6,745 bases of DNA from an uncultured Lachnospiraceae bacterium (GTDB taxonomy: Bacteria; Bacillota; Clostridia; Lachnospirales; Lachnospiraceae): NCBI GenBank assembly GCA_947174985.1, contig CAMWLB010000170.1, positions 1 through 6,745 of the forward strand, written 5' to 3'. This document shows positions 6,333 through 6,745 of this stretch, piece by piece; within the stretch, counting starts at the first letter, position 1, and every line of letters starts with the position of its first letter. The notes under the pieces are model-generated. The model searched no databases and was not told the DNA's origin. It saw only the letters and a list, made by a program, of their open reading frames with translations. The position numbers were made by a program, and so were the translations under genes.

Positions 6333-6347
6333 GTGCCGTACAGGCAC
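6333..6347 (-). repeat. Small hairpin in the RR2 5' leader
   Basis: GTGCC (6333-6337) and GGCAC (6343-6347) pair perfectly around a 5-nt loop, 9 nt upstream of the RR2 ribosome site. It could be a minor leader stem or half-sites of an operator. No T-run follows, so it is not a terminator. Confidence 0.35.
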
Positions 6348-6355
6348 CAGTAAAG

Positions 6356-6373
6356 TTGTATCTTAATTGTATC
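6356..6373 (-). promoter_or_regulatory. Direct repeat at the RR2 promoter, possible RR2 autoregulatory site
   Basis: TTGTATC occurs at 6356-6362 and 6367-6373, an exact 7-bp repeat with an 11-bp period (GATACAA twice on the minus strand). It covers the -10 hexamer and the predicted start of transcription of RR2. Tandem sites one helical turn apart suit an OmpR-family dimer. Being on the -10 it would more likely repress. The binding protein is inferred. Confidence 0.35.
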
Positions 6374-6394
6374 ATGTGTGAAAAGGATTGTCAG
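6366..6394 (-). promoter_or_regulatory. Sigma-A-like promoter for RR2-HK2
   Basis: On the minus strand CTGACA (6394-6389), exactly 17 nt, then TACAAT (6371-6366). Transcription would start near 6359, giving a leader of about 46 nt to the RR2 ATG. Confidence 0.65.
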
Positions 6395-6465
6395 TGTCAG
6401 TTTTATATCTTCATTATTCTTCACTTTTCTCCTTTTTAAAAAATAAATATACGTGTGTTGGGTTT

Positions 6466-6497
6466 CCTTGCGCAAGGGTTCCGGTATCTGTTATAAT
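6466..6497 (+). promoter_or_regulatory. Plus-strand promoter with a palindromic operator on its -35
   Basis: TATAAT at 6492-6497 is a perfect -10. Eighteen nt upstream TTGCGC (6468-6473) is a modest -35 that lies entirely inside the perfect 12-bp palindrome CCTTGCGCAAGG (6466-6477). Transcription would begin near 6504 and run towards the gene at the right edge. A dyad on a -35 suggests control by a dimeric repressor. Confidence 0.5.
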
Positions 6498-6572
6498 AGA
6501 AACGTATCTAAGGTTTCATTGGACACGAAGTAAATGCAGATGGTTGCGAAATGAGTCCTGCAAGGGACGGAA

Positions 6573-6653
6573 ATGTTCAATAGAGACAAAACCGCCTCCG
6601 AAGCGTGGCAAGTTGCCCTTATTTTGTCTCTATTGCCCATTTCCTGTATCTAG
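6573..6653 (+). CDS. Putative leader peptide ORF, 26 residues
   Basis: ATG at 6573, six nt after AAGGG (6562-6566), opens a 26-residue frame, MFNRDKTASEAWQ followed by a hydrophobic tail VALILSLLPISCI, ending in TAG 6651-6653. It lies about 70 nt after the predicted start of transcription and some 60 nt before the next probable start codon. A 14-bp stem (6578-6635) falls inside it. This arrangement suits a regulatory leader peptide, where ribosome position decides mRNA folding, but the hairpin alone could also force this coding content. I recognise no known leader. No homology could be tested. Confidence 0.35.
   Translation: MFNRDKTASEAWQVALILSLLPISCI
6578..6635 (+). repeat. Long perfect inverted repeat / mRNA leader hairpin
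   Basis: CAATAGAGACAAAA (6578-6591) and TTTTGTCTCTATTG (6622-6635) are a perfect 14-bp inverted repeat with a 30-nt loop. The loop holds a second stem, GGCAA/TTGCC (6607-6617). A smaller hairpin GTCC/GGAC lies just upstream (about 6555-6567). The main stem is followed by CCCATTTCC, not a T-run, so it is not a standard terminator. I match it to no known riboswitch consensus. Confidence 0.7.
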
Positions 6654-6713
6654 GAAGAAAGCTTCTGAATTTTGCAATTGCTTACTGTATAAAACATAAA
6701 GAAGGAGAGAGAC

Positions 6714-6745
6714 CTGGAAAAGAGAAGAATGAACGAGCAGGGAAT
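6714..6745 (+). CDS. Start of an unidentified gene cut by the right edge
   Basis: AAGGAG (6702-6707) is followed at the ideal 6 nt by CTG (6714-6716), which opens (M)EKRRMNEQG to the edge. In the same frame ATG occurs at 6729-6731, but it is 21 nt from AAGGAG and has only a weak AGAAG before it. So either a rare CTG start is used, or the ATG is used with a poor ribosome site. Too little is visible to identify the product. It would be expressed from the promoter at 6466-6497 through the structured leader. Confidence 0.4.
   Translation, partial: MEKRRMNEQG

Noticed and set aside
6314..6475. 54-codon N-terminal extension of RR2
   Set aside because: It would include the promoter and ribosome site of RR2, and the receiver fold begins right after ATG 6313.
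6388..6699. 103-codon plus-strand frame ending LLYKT
   Set aside because: It begins antisense to the RR2 promoter, crosses the plus promoter and hairpin, and has Pro/Lys/Cys-rich content without a domain.
6504..6713. Known riboswitch or T-box
   Set aside because: I saw no T-box AGGGTGG-type sequence and no fluoride, guanidine, ZTP or c-di-AMP consensus core by eye.
1..6745. CRISPR array, tRNA, rRNA or insertion sequence
   Set aside because: No regularly spaced long direct repeats, tRNA arms, rRNA segments, transposase or terminal repeats were found on either strand.

Overview
The window looks like chromosomal or accessory DNA from a low-to-moderate G+C Firmicute, most likely a gut-type Clostridia (Lachnospiraceae-like) organism. 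I infer this from strong AGGAGG-type ribosome binding sites, sigma-A-like promoters, two OmpR-type two-component systems and an antimicrobial-peptide (LanF/BcrA/Cpr-like) ABC module. No species can be named from the sequence alone.

Layout. Positions 1-3290, minus strand: a four-gene cluster read right to left, response regulator (RR1), ABC ATPase, ABC-2 permease, then a histidine kinase (HK1) that runs off the left edge. The ATPase frame is broken by one in-frame TAA at codon 174, with clean homologous reading on both sides, so it is a pseudogene or a very recent nonsense mutation. A 130 bp gap between RR1 and the ATPase carries four regularly spaced GTWAAG boxes and two hairpins. Positions 3291-3637: a divergent intergenic region with a good minus-strand promoter facing RR1, a good plus-strand promoter facing the next gene, and weak traces of a decayed minus-strand coding region. 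Positions 3638-4153, plus strand: a 171-residue uncharacterised protein with an ADP-ribosyltransferase-like LYHGT...YFT signature. Positions 4173-4214: a strong bidirectional terminator shared by the two convergent units. Positions 4252-6313, minus strand: a second two-component pair, RR2 then HK2, overlapping by 20 bp. Positions 6314-6745: a divergent regulatory region with the RR2 promoter, a plus-strand promoter whose -35 lies in a 12-bp perfect palindrome, and a roughly 200-nt leader holding a 26-codon ORF and a 14-bp-stem hairpin, leading to the start of a gene cut by the right edge.

How it may work together (inference). RR1/HK1 resemble the regulator pairs that sit beside bacteriocin or lantibiotic immunity transporters. 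HK1 would sense peptide stress and RR1 would activate the transporter from the boxes at 2583-2623. With the ATPase truncated before its H-loop, the transporter is probably non-functional unless the stop is suppressed or another ATPase substitutes. RR2/HK2 is a separate system with a true extracytoplasmic sensor domain. Its target may be itself or the divergent gene at the right edge. The ART-like gene is its own transcription unit and the least explained gene here.
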